Positions 29,439-39,481 are shown, counted from the first letter of the stretch. The stretch: DNA of 64,000 nt from Rhodanobacter fulvus Jip2 (GCF_000264315.1 NZ_AJXU01000028.1:248001-312000), one strand, 5' to 3'. Made by a program: numbers and translations. Notes: generated from the sequence alone by a model not told the origin.

Positions 29439-30359
29439 CTACAGGTTGCCGCCCGCCGGACCCAGCCAGGGCGGTGACGCCGCGTACAACTCCTGTACCA
29501 GTTGCTTGATCAACACGATGTAAGGCGAGTCGTCGTCGCGGCGGTGGCTGAGGATGATCGGCGAGGTCGCGTGTTCGTCGTCGATCACGCGGTAGTGCAG
29601 ATCGGTGCGGTGCAGGCTGGCGGTGTATGGCACCACGCAGATGCCGGTGGCGGCCGCGGCCAGCCCCAGCGCGATCTGCATCTCGCTGACCTCGTGCACG
29701 TTGCCGGGCCGCACGCCGTGGTCCTCCAGCAGGGCAAGCACCTGGTCGGCGAAGGAGGGGTGCTGGCCTTTCGGGTAGACGATCAGGTCCTCGCCCGCCA
29801 ATTCGGCAATCGCTACCGGCGCATCGTTGTCGGCCAGCCGGCTGCCCGGCGCCACGGCGAGCACCAGACGCTCCTCGCGCAGCACGGTGCGTTCGACCAC
29901 TGCATCGTTGCGGCGGATGCGGCCGAAGCCGATGTCGATACGCCCGGCCTTGAGCGCCTCGATCTGCTGCACCGACATCAGCTCGACCAGTTGGATGTCC
30001 AGCTCCGGGGCGTGCTTGCGCAGCTCGCGCACCAGCGCCGGGACACCGCCGTACAAGGTGGAAGCCACGAAGCCGATCGAGAACACGCGCCGCTGCTGAT
30101 GCCCCACGCGTTGGGTCGCGGCCTTCATCTGCTCGACCCGGCCGAGGATCTGCAGCGCCTGTTCGAGGAACAGCTTGCCCGCATCGGTGAGCCGCAACGG
30201 CCGGCTGGCGCGGGAGATCAGGGTCACGCCCAGTTCCTCCTCCAGCAACTGGATCTGCCGGCTCAGCGGCGGCTGGGCGATGTGCAGTTTTTCAGCGGCG
30301 CGGGTGAAGTTGCGCTCGCGGGCGACGGCAATGAAATAGCGGAGCTGGCGCAGGTCCAT
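29439..30359 (-). CDS. catR: LysR-type regulator of the catechol genes (CatR/BenM-like)
   Basis: A 306-residue LysR regulator. The N-terminal helix-turn-helix reads RNFTRAAEKLHIAQPPLSRQIQ, typical of the CatR/CatM/BenM group, followed by a periplasmic-binding-like effector domain. It is divergent from catB, and an ATAC-N7-GTAT site lies in the shared 161-bp gap, as in CatM/BenM promoters. It therefore probably activates catBCA-pcaIJFD in response to cis,cis-muconate. The start MDLRQLRYF is chosen over an upstream GTG/ATG extension (to 30401) on family length. Confidence 0.85.
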   Translation of the reverse strand: MDLRQLRYFIAVARERNFTRAAEKLHIAQPPLSRQIQLLEEELGVTLISRASRPLRLTDAGKLFLEQALQILGRVEQMKAATQRVGHQQRRVFSIGFVASTLYGGVPALVRELRKHAPELDIQLVELMSVQQIEALKAGRIDIGFGRIRRNDAVVERTVLREERLVLAVAPGSRLADNDAPVAIAELAGEDLIVYPKGQHPSFADQVLALLEDHGVRPGNVHEVSEMQIALGLAAAATGICVVPYTASLHRTDLHYRVIDDEHATSPIILSHRRDDDSPYIVLIKQLVQELYAASPPWLGPAGGNL

Positions 30360-30445
30360 GGCTGATTTACCCGTTAAGTTTTCATACCCCGGATAAACCA
30401 AGGCACGGTATGGAATGACTCAGTAGCGCCTGTTTCAGCCCAACT

Positions 30446-30460
30446 ATACCTTCAAGGTAT
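30446..30460. promoter_or_regulatory. candidate CatR/BenM operator, ATAC-N7-GTAT
   Basis: ATACCTTCAAGGTAT is a perfect dyad in the regulator-catB gap, 60 bp before the catB start. It matches the ATAC-N7-GTAT consensus known for Acinetobacter BenM/CatM and contains the general LysR T-N11-A pattern. Binding here is inferred. Confidence 0.7.
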
Positions 30461-30520
30461 TCATGAAGAGCTATTCAGTGTTGGACGGCAAGGGGTCGGA
30501 CGGCCGATAACCGACTTGTC

Positions 30521-31708
30521 ATGAAACTCTCCCCCGCCCCCGCCAAGCACCCCGCCGCCACGATCGAGCGCATCGAAACCGTGCTGCTCGACCTGCCGAC
30601 CATCCGCCCGCATCGCCTGTCGGTGGCCACGATGAACGGCCAGACCCTGATGCTGGTGCGCATCCATTGTTCGGACGGCGTGGTTGGCGTCGGCGAAGGC
30701 ACCACCATCGGCGGGCTGGCCTACGGCGGGGAAAGCCCCGAAGGCATGAAGCTGGCGGTCGATACCTATTTCGCGCCGTTGCTAAAAGGCGCCGATGTCA
30801 CCCGCGTGCCGGCGCTGATGGCGCAGTTGGACCGCTCGATCAAGGACAACCGCTTTGCCCGCAGCGCGGTCGAAACCGCCCTGCTCGACGCCCACGGCAA
30901 GCGCACCGGCCTGCCGGTGTCGGAGCTGCTGGGTGGTCGCCGTCGCGAGCGCCTGCCGGTGGCGTGGACGCTGGCATCGGGCGACACCGCGCGCGACATC
31001 GCCGAGGCCGAGCGGATGCTCGACCTGCGTCGACACAACGTGTTCAAGCTCAAGATCGGCGCGCGCAGCGTGGTCGAGGATGTCGCCCACGTCGCCGCGA
31101 TCAAGCGCGCGCTGGGTGAGCGTGGCGCGGTGCGGGTCGACGTCAACATGGCCTGGAGCGAATTGCAGGCCGCGCGCGGTATCGCCGCGCTGGCTGACGC
31201 CGGCTGCGAGCTGGTCGAGCAGCCGGTGGCCACTGCCAGCGCGCTGGCGCGGCTGGTGCGACGCTTCCCGGTCGCGCTGATGGCCGACGAATCACTGCAC
31301 GGACCGCGCTCGGCATTCGAGCTGGCCAAGCTTGCCGGCGCCGACGTGTTCGCGGTGAAGCTGGAGCAATCCGGCGGCGCGTACGCGGCCCAGCAGGTTG
31401 CCGCGATCGCCGACGCCGCGGGCATCGAGCTGTACGGCGGCACCATGCTCGAAGGCGCGGTCGGCACCGTGATCTCGGCCCACGTGTTCGCCACCTTTGC
31501 CAATCTGCAATGGGGCACCGAACTGTTCGGTCCGCTGCTGCTGACCGAGGAAATCCTCGCCGAGCCGCTGGATTACAGCGACTTCCAGCTCACCGTGCCG
31601 GCCGGCCCCGGCCTGGGCATCAGCCTGGACGAAGACCGCGTGCAGTTCTTCCGCCGCGACCGTGCCACGCGCACGGTGAGCCTCGCCAACACCACCAAGG
31701 GAGGTTGA
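30521..31708 (+). CDS. catB: muconate cycloisomerase CatB
   Basis: A 395-residue enolase-superfamily enzyme that converts cis,cis-muconate to muconolactone. The KxK catalytic motif is in HNVFKLKIG, with metal ligands in VDVNMAWS, LVEQPV and MADESL. Length and motifs match the muconate cycloisomerase subgroup. It is the first gene of the cluster and ends 3 bp before catC. No strong Shine-Dalgarno sequence was seen before the ATG. Confidence 0.95.
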   Translation: MKLSPAPAKHPAATIERIETVLLDLPTIRPHRLSVATMNGQTLMLVRIHCSDGVVGVGEGTTIGGLAYGGESPEGMKLAVDTYFAPLLKGADVTRVPALMAQLDRSIKDNRFARSAVETALLDAHGKRTGLPVSELLGGRRRERLPVAWTLASGDTARDIAEAERMLDLRRHNVFKLKIGARSVVEDVAHVAAIKRALGERGAVRVDVNMAWSELQAARGIAALADAGCELVEQPVATASALARLVRRFPVALMADESLHGPRSAFELAKLAGADVFAVKLEQSGGAYAAQQVAAIADAAGIELYGGTMLEGAVGTVISAHVFATFANLQWGTELFGPLLLTEEILAEPLDYSDFQLTVPAGPGLGISLDEDRVQFFRRDRATRTVSLANTTKGG

Positions 31709-31711
31709 GCC

Positions 31712-32002
31712 ATGCTTTTCCAGGTACGAATGGACGTCCATATCCCCGCCGACCTGCCGGCAGAAGTCGCCAACGACATCAAGGCGCGCGAGAAGGCGTA
31801 CTCACAGGAGCTGCAGCGCAGCGGCAAGTGGCGCCATATCTGGCGCGTGGCCGGCGAGTACGCCAACTACAGCATTTTCGATGTCGACAGCAACGAGGAA
31901 CTGCACCAGCTGCTGACCGGGCTGCCGCTGTTCCCCCACATGCGGATCGCGGTGACCCCGCTGTGCCGCCATCCCTCGTCGGTGCGTGACGGCGACGCCT
32001 GA
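31712..32002 (+). CDS. catC: muconolactone delta-isomerase CatC
   Basis: A 96-residue protein starting MLFQVRMDVHIPADLP, the family signature, with the conserved KWRHIWRVAGEYANYSIFD segment. It moves the double bond of muconolactone to give 3-oxoadipate enol-lactone. Members form decamers in the cytoplasm. It lies 3 bp after catB and 56 bp before catA. Confidence 0.96.
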   Translation: MLFQVRMDVHIPADLPAEVANDIKAREKAYSQELQRSGKWRHIWRVAGEYANYSIFDVDSNEELHQLLTGLPLFPHMRIAVTPLCRHPSSVRDGDA

Positions 32003-32058
32003 GCCCGACGGCGACGCCCAAACCCACTGACCCACAGCAACCGGAACGAGGAACACGC

Positions 32059-32997
32059 ATGAACATCAAGATCTTCGATACCCCGGAAGTCCAGGACTTC
32101 CTGCAGACCGTCAGCGGACTGGACAACGACCAAGGCAACCCGCGCGCCAAACAGATCATCCACCGCGTCCTGTCGGACCTGTTCAAGGCCATCGACGAGC
32201 TGGACATCACCCCGGACGAATACTGGACCGCCGTCGGCTGGCTCAACGAACTGGGCAGCGCCGGCCAGGCCGGACTGATCTCCCCCGGGCTGGGCCTGGA
32301 TCATTTCCTCGACCTGCGCCTGGACGCGATCGACGCGGCGGCCAACGTGGAATGCAAGACCCCGCGCACCATCGAAGGTCCGCTGTACGTAGCCGGTGCG
32401 CCGGTCGAGCAGGGCTTTGCGCGGCTCGACGACGGCCGCGACACCGACGGCCAGCCGCTGGTCATGCACGGCACCGTGTACGACGCCAATGGCAAGCCGG
32501 CGCCGGGCGCGAAAGTCGAGGTATGGCACTGCGACACGCGCGGTTTCTATTCGCACTTCGACCCCACCAGCAAGCAGGCGCCGTTCAACATGCGCCGCAC
32601 CATCATCGCCGACGACCAGGGTCGCTACCGCTTCCGCAGCATCCTGCCCAGCGGCTACGGCGTGCCGCCGGGCAGCCCGACCGAACAACTGTTGAGCGCG
32701 CTCGGCCGCCACGGCCAGCGTCCGGCGCACATCCACTTCTTCATCAGCGCCGCCGACCACCGCAAGCTGACCACCCAGATCAACATCGACGGCGATCCGC
32801 TGCTCAACGACGATTTCGCCTACGCCACTCGCGAAGGCCTGGTGCCGAAGGTCACCGAGCGCAGCGACGAGGCCAGCATCAAGGCCAACCAGATGGACGG
32901 CCCGTTCGCCGAGATCGAGTTCGACTTCGCCCTGACCCGGCTGGTCGACGGCATCGACAACCAGATCAACGAAGCGCGCGTGCGCGCGGAAGGCTGA
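32059..32997 (+). CDS. catA: catechol 1,2-dioxygenase CatA
   Basis: A 312-residue intradiol dioxygenase that opens catechol to cis,cis-muconate. The Fe(III) ligands fall in GPLYVAGAP (Tyr), YRFRSILPSGYGVPP (Tyr) and RPAHIHFFI (two His). The N-terminal helical dimerisation domain (residues 1-90) is present, as expected for catechol rather than protocatechuate enzymes. GAACGAGGAAC precedes the ATG. Confidence 0.96.
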   Translation: MNIKIFDTPEVQDFLQTVSGLDNDQGNPRAKQIIHRVLSDLFKAIDELDITPDEYWTAVGWLNELGSAGQAGLISPGLGLDHFLDLRLDAIDAAANVECKTPRTIEGPLYVAGAPVEQGFARLDDGRDTDGQPLVMHGTVYDANGKPAPGAKVEVWHCDTRGFYSHFDPTSKQAPFNMRRTIIADDQGRYRFRSILPSGYGVPPGSPTEQLLSALGRHGQRPAHIHFFISAADHRKLTTQINIDGDPLLNDDFAYATREGLVPKVTERSDEASIKANQMDGPFAEIEFDFALTRLVDGIDNQINEARVRAEG

Positions 32998-33031
32998 GAG
33001 GCTGTGATGGAGCCAAGAAGCACCACTCTGT

Positions 33032-33172
33032 TCCTTCCCCCGCCTGCGGGGGAAGGTGCCCGAAGGGCGGAAGGGGGCGCTCTTCGTTCGGTGTGAAAAG
33101 TCAAACGCACGCGGCTTTGCCGCGCACCCCCATCCGCCTTCGGCACCTTCCCCCGCAAGCGGGGGAAGGAAC
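33032..33172. repeat. inverted pair of REP-like palindromes between catA and pcaI
   Basis: Arms 33032-33082 and 33127-33172 share CCTTCCCCCGC-GCGGGGGAAGG hairpins and the CCATCCGCCTTCGGCACC motif of the 9403-9538 element. It splits the cat and pca halves of one gene run and may shape mRNA stability or lower downstream expression. Confidence 0.85.
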
Positions 33173-33226
33173 AGCATGTTGCTCCCATCCTTGTCCTGAA
33201 TTTTTCACCAACTCCAAGGCACCACG

Positions 33227-33898
33227 ATGATCGACAAGTCACGCTGGAACTACGCTTCGGTGGTGGCCGATATCCCCGACGGGGCAACGGTGATGGTCGG
33301 CGGTTTCGGTACCGCCGGCATGCCCGACGAGCTGATCGACGCGCTGATCGCGCATGGCGCGCGCGGGCTGACCATCATCAACAACAACGCCGGCAACGGC
33401 GACACCGGGCTGGCCGCGCTGATCGCCAGCAAGCGGGTGCGCAAGGTGGTCTGCTCGTTCCCGCGGCAGACCGACTCGTGGCATTTCGACGCCGCCTACA
33501 AGGCCGGTGAGATCGAGCTGGAGCTGGTCCCACAGGGCAACCTGGCCGCGCGCATCCACGCCGCCGGCAGCGGGCTGGGGGCGATCTTCACCCCCACCGG
33601 CTACGGCACCGAGCTGGCCGCCGGCAAGGAAACGCGCGAGATCGACGGTCGGCACTACGTACTGGAATACCCGCTGCACGCCGACTTCGCGTTGATCAAG
33701 GCGGACCGCGGCGACCGCTGGGGCAACCTCGTCTACCGCAAGACCGCGCGCAACTTCGGCCCGCTGATGGCGATGGCAGCGAAATGCACCATCGCCCAGG
33801 TTTCCGAGGTGGTAGCGCTGGGCGAACTCGATCCCGAGGCGGTGGTGACACCTGGCATCTTCGTGCACCGCGTGGTCGCTGCAGGAGGCAAATCATGA
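33227..33898 (+). CDS. pcaI: 3-oxoadipate CoA-transferase subunit A
   Basis: A 223-residue alpha subunit of the class I CoA transferase. The nucleotide/CoA-binding glycine motif VGGFGTAGMPDELIDAL is near residue 25 and NNNAGNGDTGLAAL follows. With PcaJ it moves CoA from succinyl-CoA to 3-oxoadipate. Its stop overlaps the pcaJ start (ATGA), indicating equal production of the two subunits. Confidence 0.93.
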   Translation: MIDKSRWNYASVVADIPDGATVMVGGFGTAGMPDELIDALIAHGARGLTIINNNAGNGDTGLAALIASKRVRKVVCSFPRQTDSWHFDAAYKAGEIELELVPQGNLAARIHAAGSGLGAIFTPTGYGTELAAGKETREIDGRHYVLEYPLHADFALIKADRGDRWGNLVYRKTARNFGPLMAMAAKCTIAQVSEVVALGELDPEAVVTPGIFVHRVVAAGGKS

Positions 33899-34532
33899 GC
33901 CGCTTGAACCGTGAGCAGATGGCGGCGCGCGTGGCGCGCGACATCCCCGAGGGCGCCTACGTGAACCTCGGCATCGGCCTGCCGACCCAGGTTGCCAACT
34001 ACCTGCCGGCGGACAAGGAGATCTTCCTGCAGAGCGAGAACGGTCTGCTCGGCATGGGCCCGGCTCCCGCGCCCGGCGAGGAAGATCCGGACCTGATCAA
34101 CGCCGGCAAACAGCCGGTGACCCTGCTCACTGGCGGCTGCTATTTCCACCACGCCGACTCGTTCTCGATGATGCGCGGCGGCCACCTCGACATCTGCGTG
34201 CTGGGCGCGTTCCAGGTTTCGCAGCACGGCGACCTGGCCAACTGGAGCACCGGCGCACCCGACGCCATCCCCGCCGTGGGCGGCGCGATGGATCTGGCGA
34301 TCGGCGCCAAGCAGGTGTTCGTGCTGATGGAACTGCAGACGCGCAAGGGCGAAAGCAAGCTGGTTGCCGAATGCAGCTATCCGCTGACCGGCCTGCGCTG
34401 CGTATCGCGCATCTACACCGATGTCGGCGTGTTCGCGTTGGGCCCGCAGGGCGCCCGCGTGGTCGAACTCGTCGAGGGCGTGAGCCTCGACGAAGTGCGC
34501 CAACTGACTGGCCTGCCACTGGAGATGATCGA

Positions 34533-34536
<4 letters not shown>
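33895..34536 (+). CDS. pcaJ: 3-oxoadipate CoA-transferase subunit B
   Basis: A 213-residue beta subunit. The catalytic Glu is in FLQSENGLLGMGP, near residue 50, after YVNLGIGLPTQVANYL. AGGAGG lies 5 nt before the ATG at 33895; the overlap with pcaI and the family start MSRLNREQMAARVA fix this start over the longer open frame. It overlaps pcaF by ATGA. Confidence 0.94.
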
Positions 34537-35738
<1,202 letters not shown>

Positions 35739-35746
35739 GGCACGCG

Positions 35747-36598
35747 GTGGCTTTCCTCGACCTCCCCACCCACCGCCTGCGCTACCGCATCGATGGCGAA
35801 CGCGGCCCGTGGCTGACGTTCTGCAACTCGCTTGGCACGGACCTGCACATGTGGGATGCGCAGGTCAGGATGTTGTCGGCCTCGTTCCGGGTGCTGCGCC
35901 ATGACCGCCGTGGCCACGGTGCCTCCAGCGCACCGCCCGGTCCGTATTCGATGGCCGACCTCGGCGGCGACGTACTCGCGCTGCTGGATTCACTGGAGAT
36001 CGGCCGCACACATTTTTGCGGCCTGTCGATCGGCGGCATGGTCGGCCAGTGGCTGGGCATCCATGCCGGCGATCGCGTGGATCGCCTGGTGGTCTGCGCG
36101 ACGGCGGCCCGCATCGGTACCCCCGAGAGCTGGCAGGCTCGCAGCGAGCAAGTTCGCGAACACGGCCTGGCGCCGCTGCTGGAACCCACCGCCGAACGCT
36201 GGTTCACCCCTTCCTTCAACGCCTCCCACCTCGCGGTGGTCCGCGACATCCTGCAGCGCTTTGCCGGAACGTCGGTCGACGGCTATCGCGGTTGCTGTGC
36301 TGCGCTGGCAGGCGCCGATCTGCGAGCGGCGCTGGGGCAAATCGAAACACCGCTGCTGGCGATCTCCGGCAATGACGACCCGGTATGCACTCCAGCCGAC
36401 CTGCAAGCCATCGCCGACGGTGTGGCCGACGGCCGCCACCTGTCCCTGCCCGGCCGCCATGCCGTGAACATCGAATCAGCCCGTGATTTCAACGCCGCGC
36501 TGCAGGATTTTCTGCTGTCACCTGACGGCGGAAATATCGACAAATCCTGCGCTAGAACCGCAAGTGCCCGGCGACTTTCGGCGCCGGGCACTTCGTGA
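35747..36598 (+). CDS. pcaD: 3-oxoadipate enol-lactonase PcaD
   Basis: A 283-residue alpha/beta hydrolase that opens 3-oxoadipate enol-lactone. The nucleophile Ser is in CGLSIGGMVG, the acid in ISGNDDPVC and the His in LPGRHAVNIES. The GTG start at 35747 has GAGG 6 nt upstream and there is no earlier ATG in frame after the pcaF stop. The last 20 or so codons (after FLLSPDGG) go beyond the usual family end and contain a terminator-like hairpin. Confidence 0.92.
   Translation: MAFLDLPTHRLRYRIDGERGPWLTFCNSLGTDLHMWDAQVRMLSASFRVLRHDRRGHGASSAPPGPYSMADLGGDVLALLDSLEIGRTHFCGLSIGGMVGQWLGIHAGDRVDRLVVCATAARIGTPESWQARSEQVREHGLAPLLEPTAERWFTPSFNASHLAVVRDILQRFAGTSVDGYRGCCAALAGADLRAALGQIETPLLAISGNDDPVCTPADLQAIADGVADGRHLSLPGRHAVNIESARDFNAALQDFLLSPDGGNIDKSCARTASARRLSAPGTS
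36562..36593 (+). terminator. hairpin at the end of the cat-pca run, inside the pcaD 3' end
   Basis: A 12-bp perfect stem (AAGTGCCCGGCG with CGCCGGGCACTT) and an 8-nt loop lies just before the pcaD stop at 36596-36598. There is only a short TT after the stem. It is probably the end of the catBCA-pcaIJFD transcript. Confidence 0.6.
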
Positions 36599-36660
36599 CG
36601 ATACGACTCAGCGCAGCCGGTTACGGTCCGGCATGATCTTCGCCGGCCACGCCGCCAACA

Positions 36661-37056
36661 TCACTGGTTGTTGGCAAGCTGGCCGCACTCGCCTTGCGTG
36701 CAATCGAAATCGACCTTGATGCCGCGACCCACGATGACGCCGACATTGAGGTGCTTGACCACGGGCTTGCCGTTTTCCTCCAGCGTTACCGTGTAAACAC
36801 CAACCGGCAGGGAGCTGAGCATATAGCGGCCTTTTTCGTCCACCTCGACGTGACGCTGCATGCCGTTGGTCGTGCTTTTCGCCCGCACGGTGTCGCCCGC
36901 CGGTGCCTTTCCGAAGATGTGGCCCGCGGTGGCCTGCGCCTGGACAGCGACAGATCCCACCATGCCGCAGACACCAATGACAGCCGCAACCGCCAGGCCA
37001 CGGAAGGAGAAGCGCGGATGGAAATGACGGGGAGAGGGGGAGCTGAAATGATTCAT
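36661..37056 (-). CDS. stand-alone carboxypeptidase-regulatory-like domain protein (Oar N-terminus-like)
   Basis: A 131-residue secreted protein. A signal peptide (AVAAVIGVCGMVGSVAVQAQA) is followed by one beta-sandwich domain of the carboxypeptidase-regulatory/Cna-B type (GHIFGKAPAGDTVRAKSTT, then GRYMLSSLPVGVYTVTL). The same domain is the N-terminus of Oar-type TonB-dependent receptors in Xanthomonadales, but here it stops after about 100 residues with a Cys-containing tail (DCTQGECGQL). The start MNHFSSPSP has AAGGA 8 nt upstream; MENKKENP at 37080 is possible. Function unknown. Confidence 0.65.
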   Translation of the reverse strand: MNHFSSPSPRHFHPRFSFRGLAVAAVIGVCGMVGSVAVQAQATAGHIFGKAPAGDTVRAKSTTNGMQRHVEVDEKGRYMLSSLPVGVYTVTLEENGKPVVKHLNVGVIVGRGIKVDFDCTQGECGQLANNQ

Positions 37057-37342
37057 GGGATTTTCCTTCTTGTTTTCCATGCGTGGGGATGAGCTGCCAT
37101 GGGGTTGGCAACCAGCTCATGCGAAGTTGAGGTGTCTATCTGCTGCCGATGGAATCACCTTCACCGGAACCGAATCGACGCGCGCAGCGTATGTCGCGTC
37201 TACACTTTCCACGAAGGGTCAGAGGTCACGAATCGGCCATGACGTTTGGGGGAGAACGTACGCGTCGCTTGACGGTATCGACGCCCCCGCCGGAACATCC
37301 CGCGACGTCCTGCCGTGATCACAAGTGAAGGAAGCCACACCC

Positions 37343-37906
37343 ATGCGAACGCACGGAACGCTGGTGAAATGGAATGACGACCGGGGCTTCGGTTTCATCG
37401 AACCGGCGGCGGGTATGGAGGAGATTTTCGTCCATGTTTCCGCCTTCCCGCGCGACGGCATCCGACCACGCATCGGCGAGCTCGTGTCATTCGAGATCGA
37501 TCTTCGCCAGGACGGGAAAAAACGCGCCGTCCGCGTCATGCGTCCTGGCGCCAGCAGTTCCAGGTCACGCCACGCGGCACGCGGCGCACGACCTGCGCCG
37601 CGCCGCTCTGGCACTGTCATCACCATCCTGAGTCTGCTGGCGCTTGGCGCCGCCGGTTGGTACGGCTATGGATGGCTCGCGCCGAAGCACACCGAATATC
37701 CGGAACCCGTGCCGCATGCGATTCAAGCCAGGCCCTTGATGCCCGTTCAAACTTTCAGCTGCGACGGACGCACCCGTTGTTCGCAGATGACTTCATGCGC
37801 TGAAGCTACTTACTTCCTCAGACAATGCCCCGGCACCCTGATGGACGGCGACGGCGATGGCGAGCCCTGCGAAAACCAGTGGTGCGGCAGCAGCTGGGCC
37901 AATTGA
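37343..37906 (+). CDS. cold-shock domain - membrane span - excalibur domain fusion
   Basis: A 187-residue protein in three parts. Residues 1-67 form a cold-shock (OB) domain with the RNP-1-like DRGFGFIEP. A basic linker then leads to one membrane span (VITILSLLALGAAGWYGYGW). The C-terminus is an excalibur calcium-binding domain with four or more Cys and the DGDGDGEPCE signature. The cold-shock part would face the cytoplasm and the excalibur part the periplasm. The ATG at 37343 has GAAGGAAG 8 nt upstream. The binding target is unknown. Confidence 0.8.
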   Translation: MRTHGTLVKWNDDRGFGFIEPAAGMEEIFVHVSAFPRDGIRPRIGELVSFEIDLRQDGKKRAVRVMRPGASSSRSRHAARGARPAPRRSGTVITILSLLALGAAGWYGYGWLAPKHTEYPEPVPHAIQARPLMPVQTFSCDGRTRCSQMTSCAEATYFLRQCPGTLMDGDGDGEPCENQWCGSSWAN

Positions 37907-37935
37907 TGGCAGCGCATTGCAGAGCCGTCGCTGCT

Positions 37936-38112
37936 TCAAGCCTCGGAGACGCGAACCACTCGCGCACTCTTGATCCGTCGTAGCCAGTCGTACCCGTTCA
38001 GTTCGGCTGGCACGGTAATCGATACGCGCTGGGCCGCCGGCGCGGTGGCATGGGAAGCGCCATCGAACTCGGAGCGCTTGCGCTGCAACAAAATGGGCAG
38101 ATGACGTTTCAT
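37936..38112 (-). CDS. small hypothetical protein
   Basis: A 58-residue basic protein, MKRHLPILLQRKRSEF at the start and VSITVPAELNGYDWLRRIKS in the middle, ending in VVRVSEA. GGA lies 9 nt before the ATG. The Lys/Arg content and codon use are reasonable for a gene, but no family is recognised. It converges on the cold-shock/excalibur gene with a 29-bp gap. Confidence 0.45.
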   Translation of the reverse strand: MKRHLPILLQRKRSEFDGASHATAPAAQRVSITVPAELNGYDWLRRIKSARVVRVSEA

Positions 38113-38360
38113 CGGAGTTTTTCCATGGTTTGCGCCGAATCACGGTGACGCATGACGGGCGCGTGGTGACCTCAATATTTGTTCGAAACCCCCGCAATCC
38201 AACGTCGCTCGCGCGATCGGTGTGTTTCCCGCGGTGAACAAGCCGGCCTCTCTGTCATCGAAGGCGTTCACTTTCCGTGGAAAACCGGCACTGCAAGATG
38301 GTTCGACCGCTCATCGCGGCGATACCTTCCCGCCGCACCACGCAGCCCAGGAGACCCGTC

Positions 38361-39326
38361 ATGTCCACCGCTTCCGGCACCAAAGTGGTGGTATATGTCG
38401 CGCTGGGCGGCAACCTGCTGATCGCCGTCAGCAAATTCGTCGCTGCCGCGTTCTCCGGCAGCTCGGCGATGTTGAGCGAGGGTGTGCATTCGCTGGTGGA
38501 TACGGTCAACGAGGTGCTGTTGCTGTACGGCCTGCATCGGGCCAAGGCGCCGCCGGACGATGCTCACCCTTTCGGTCATGGCCGCGAGCTGTATTTCTGG
38601 AGTTTCATCGTGGCGCTGCTGGTGCTGGCGCTGGGCGCGGGCGTGTCGTTCTACGAAGGTGTGGCGCATATCCGTCAGCCGGAGGCGATAACCAACCCCG
38701 CGATCAACTACATCGTGCTGGCGGTTTCGGCGGTTTTCGAGGGCACGTCATGGGTGATCGCGCTGCGCGAGTTCCGTCGGCACAAGGGCAAGCTCGGTTA
38801 CTTCGAGGCCTTTCGGCAGAGCAAGGATCCCAGCACGTTCACGGTATTGCTGGAAGACAGCGCCGCCCTGCTCGGCCTGCTGATCGCCTTTGTCGGCGTG
38901 CTCAGCTCGCAGTGGTTCGACGAGCCACGGCTGGATGGTCTGGCATCGATCGGTATTGCGCTGGTGCTGACCGTGTCGGCGATTTTGCTGGCCCGCGAAA
39001 GCAAGGGCTTGCTGCTGGGCGAACCGGCCCATCCGGTGGTGCGCGAGGCGATCCTGGCGATTGCCGCTGCCGACCCCGGCGTGCGTTGTGCCAACGGCGT
39101 GCTGACCATGCAGATGGGACCGAACCAGGTGGTGGCCGCATTGAGCGCCGAGTTCGAGGATGCGCTGACCACCCCGCAGATCGAAGCCTGCATCCACCGT
39201 ATCGAGAAAGGCGCCAAGGCTGCACACGCGGAATTGCTGACGCTGTTCGTCAAGCCGCAAACGGCGGAAGTGTGGAAAGCAAGGCGCAACGCCATCGAAC
39301 AGGGCAACGCCCCCGACATCGGTTGA
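38361..39326 (+). CDS. cation diffusion facilitator (CDF) transporter
   Basis: A 321-residue inner-membrane protein with about six spans and a C-terminal cytoplasmic domain. CDF signatures are AMLSEGVHSLVDTVNEVLLL (TM2) and HPFGHGRELYFW, with the TM5 site EDSAALLGLL. CDF proteins export Zn, Cd, Fe or Mn with proton exchange; the metal cannot be assigned. The start MSTASGTKVVVYVALGG has CAGGAGA 6 nt upstream, fixing it over a longer frame that begins at 38277. Confidence 0.9.
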   Translation: MSTASGTKVVVYVALGGNLLIAVSKFVAAAFSGSSAMLSEGVHSLVDTVNEVLLLYGLHRAKAPPDDAHPFGHGRELYFWSFIVALLVLALGAGVSFYEGVAHIRQPEAITNPAINYIVLAVSAVFEGTSWVIALREFRRHKGKLGYFEAFRQSKDPSTFTVLLEDSAALLGLLIAFVGVLSSQWFDEPRLDGLASIGIALVLTVSAILLARESKGLLLGEPAHPVVREAILAIAAADPGVRCANGVLTMQMGPNQVVAALSAEFEDALTTPQIEACIHRIEKGAKAAHAELLTLFVKPQTAEVWKARRNAIEQGNAPDIG

Positions 39327-39481
39327 CGGTATCTGTTTAACCCCGCTCGGTTTCGATGATTGCCACGTTGGACGGGAACGATCGTTCGCACCGGGAAACG
39401 CATTGGCCATGAATTGCGGGGTTTTGCCTGCTCTCGCCGGTGCCCATCTATCGACACTCACGCACATTCGAGTGCCGCGCC

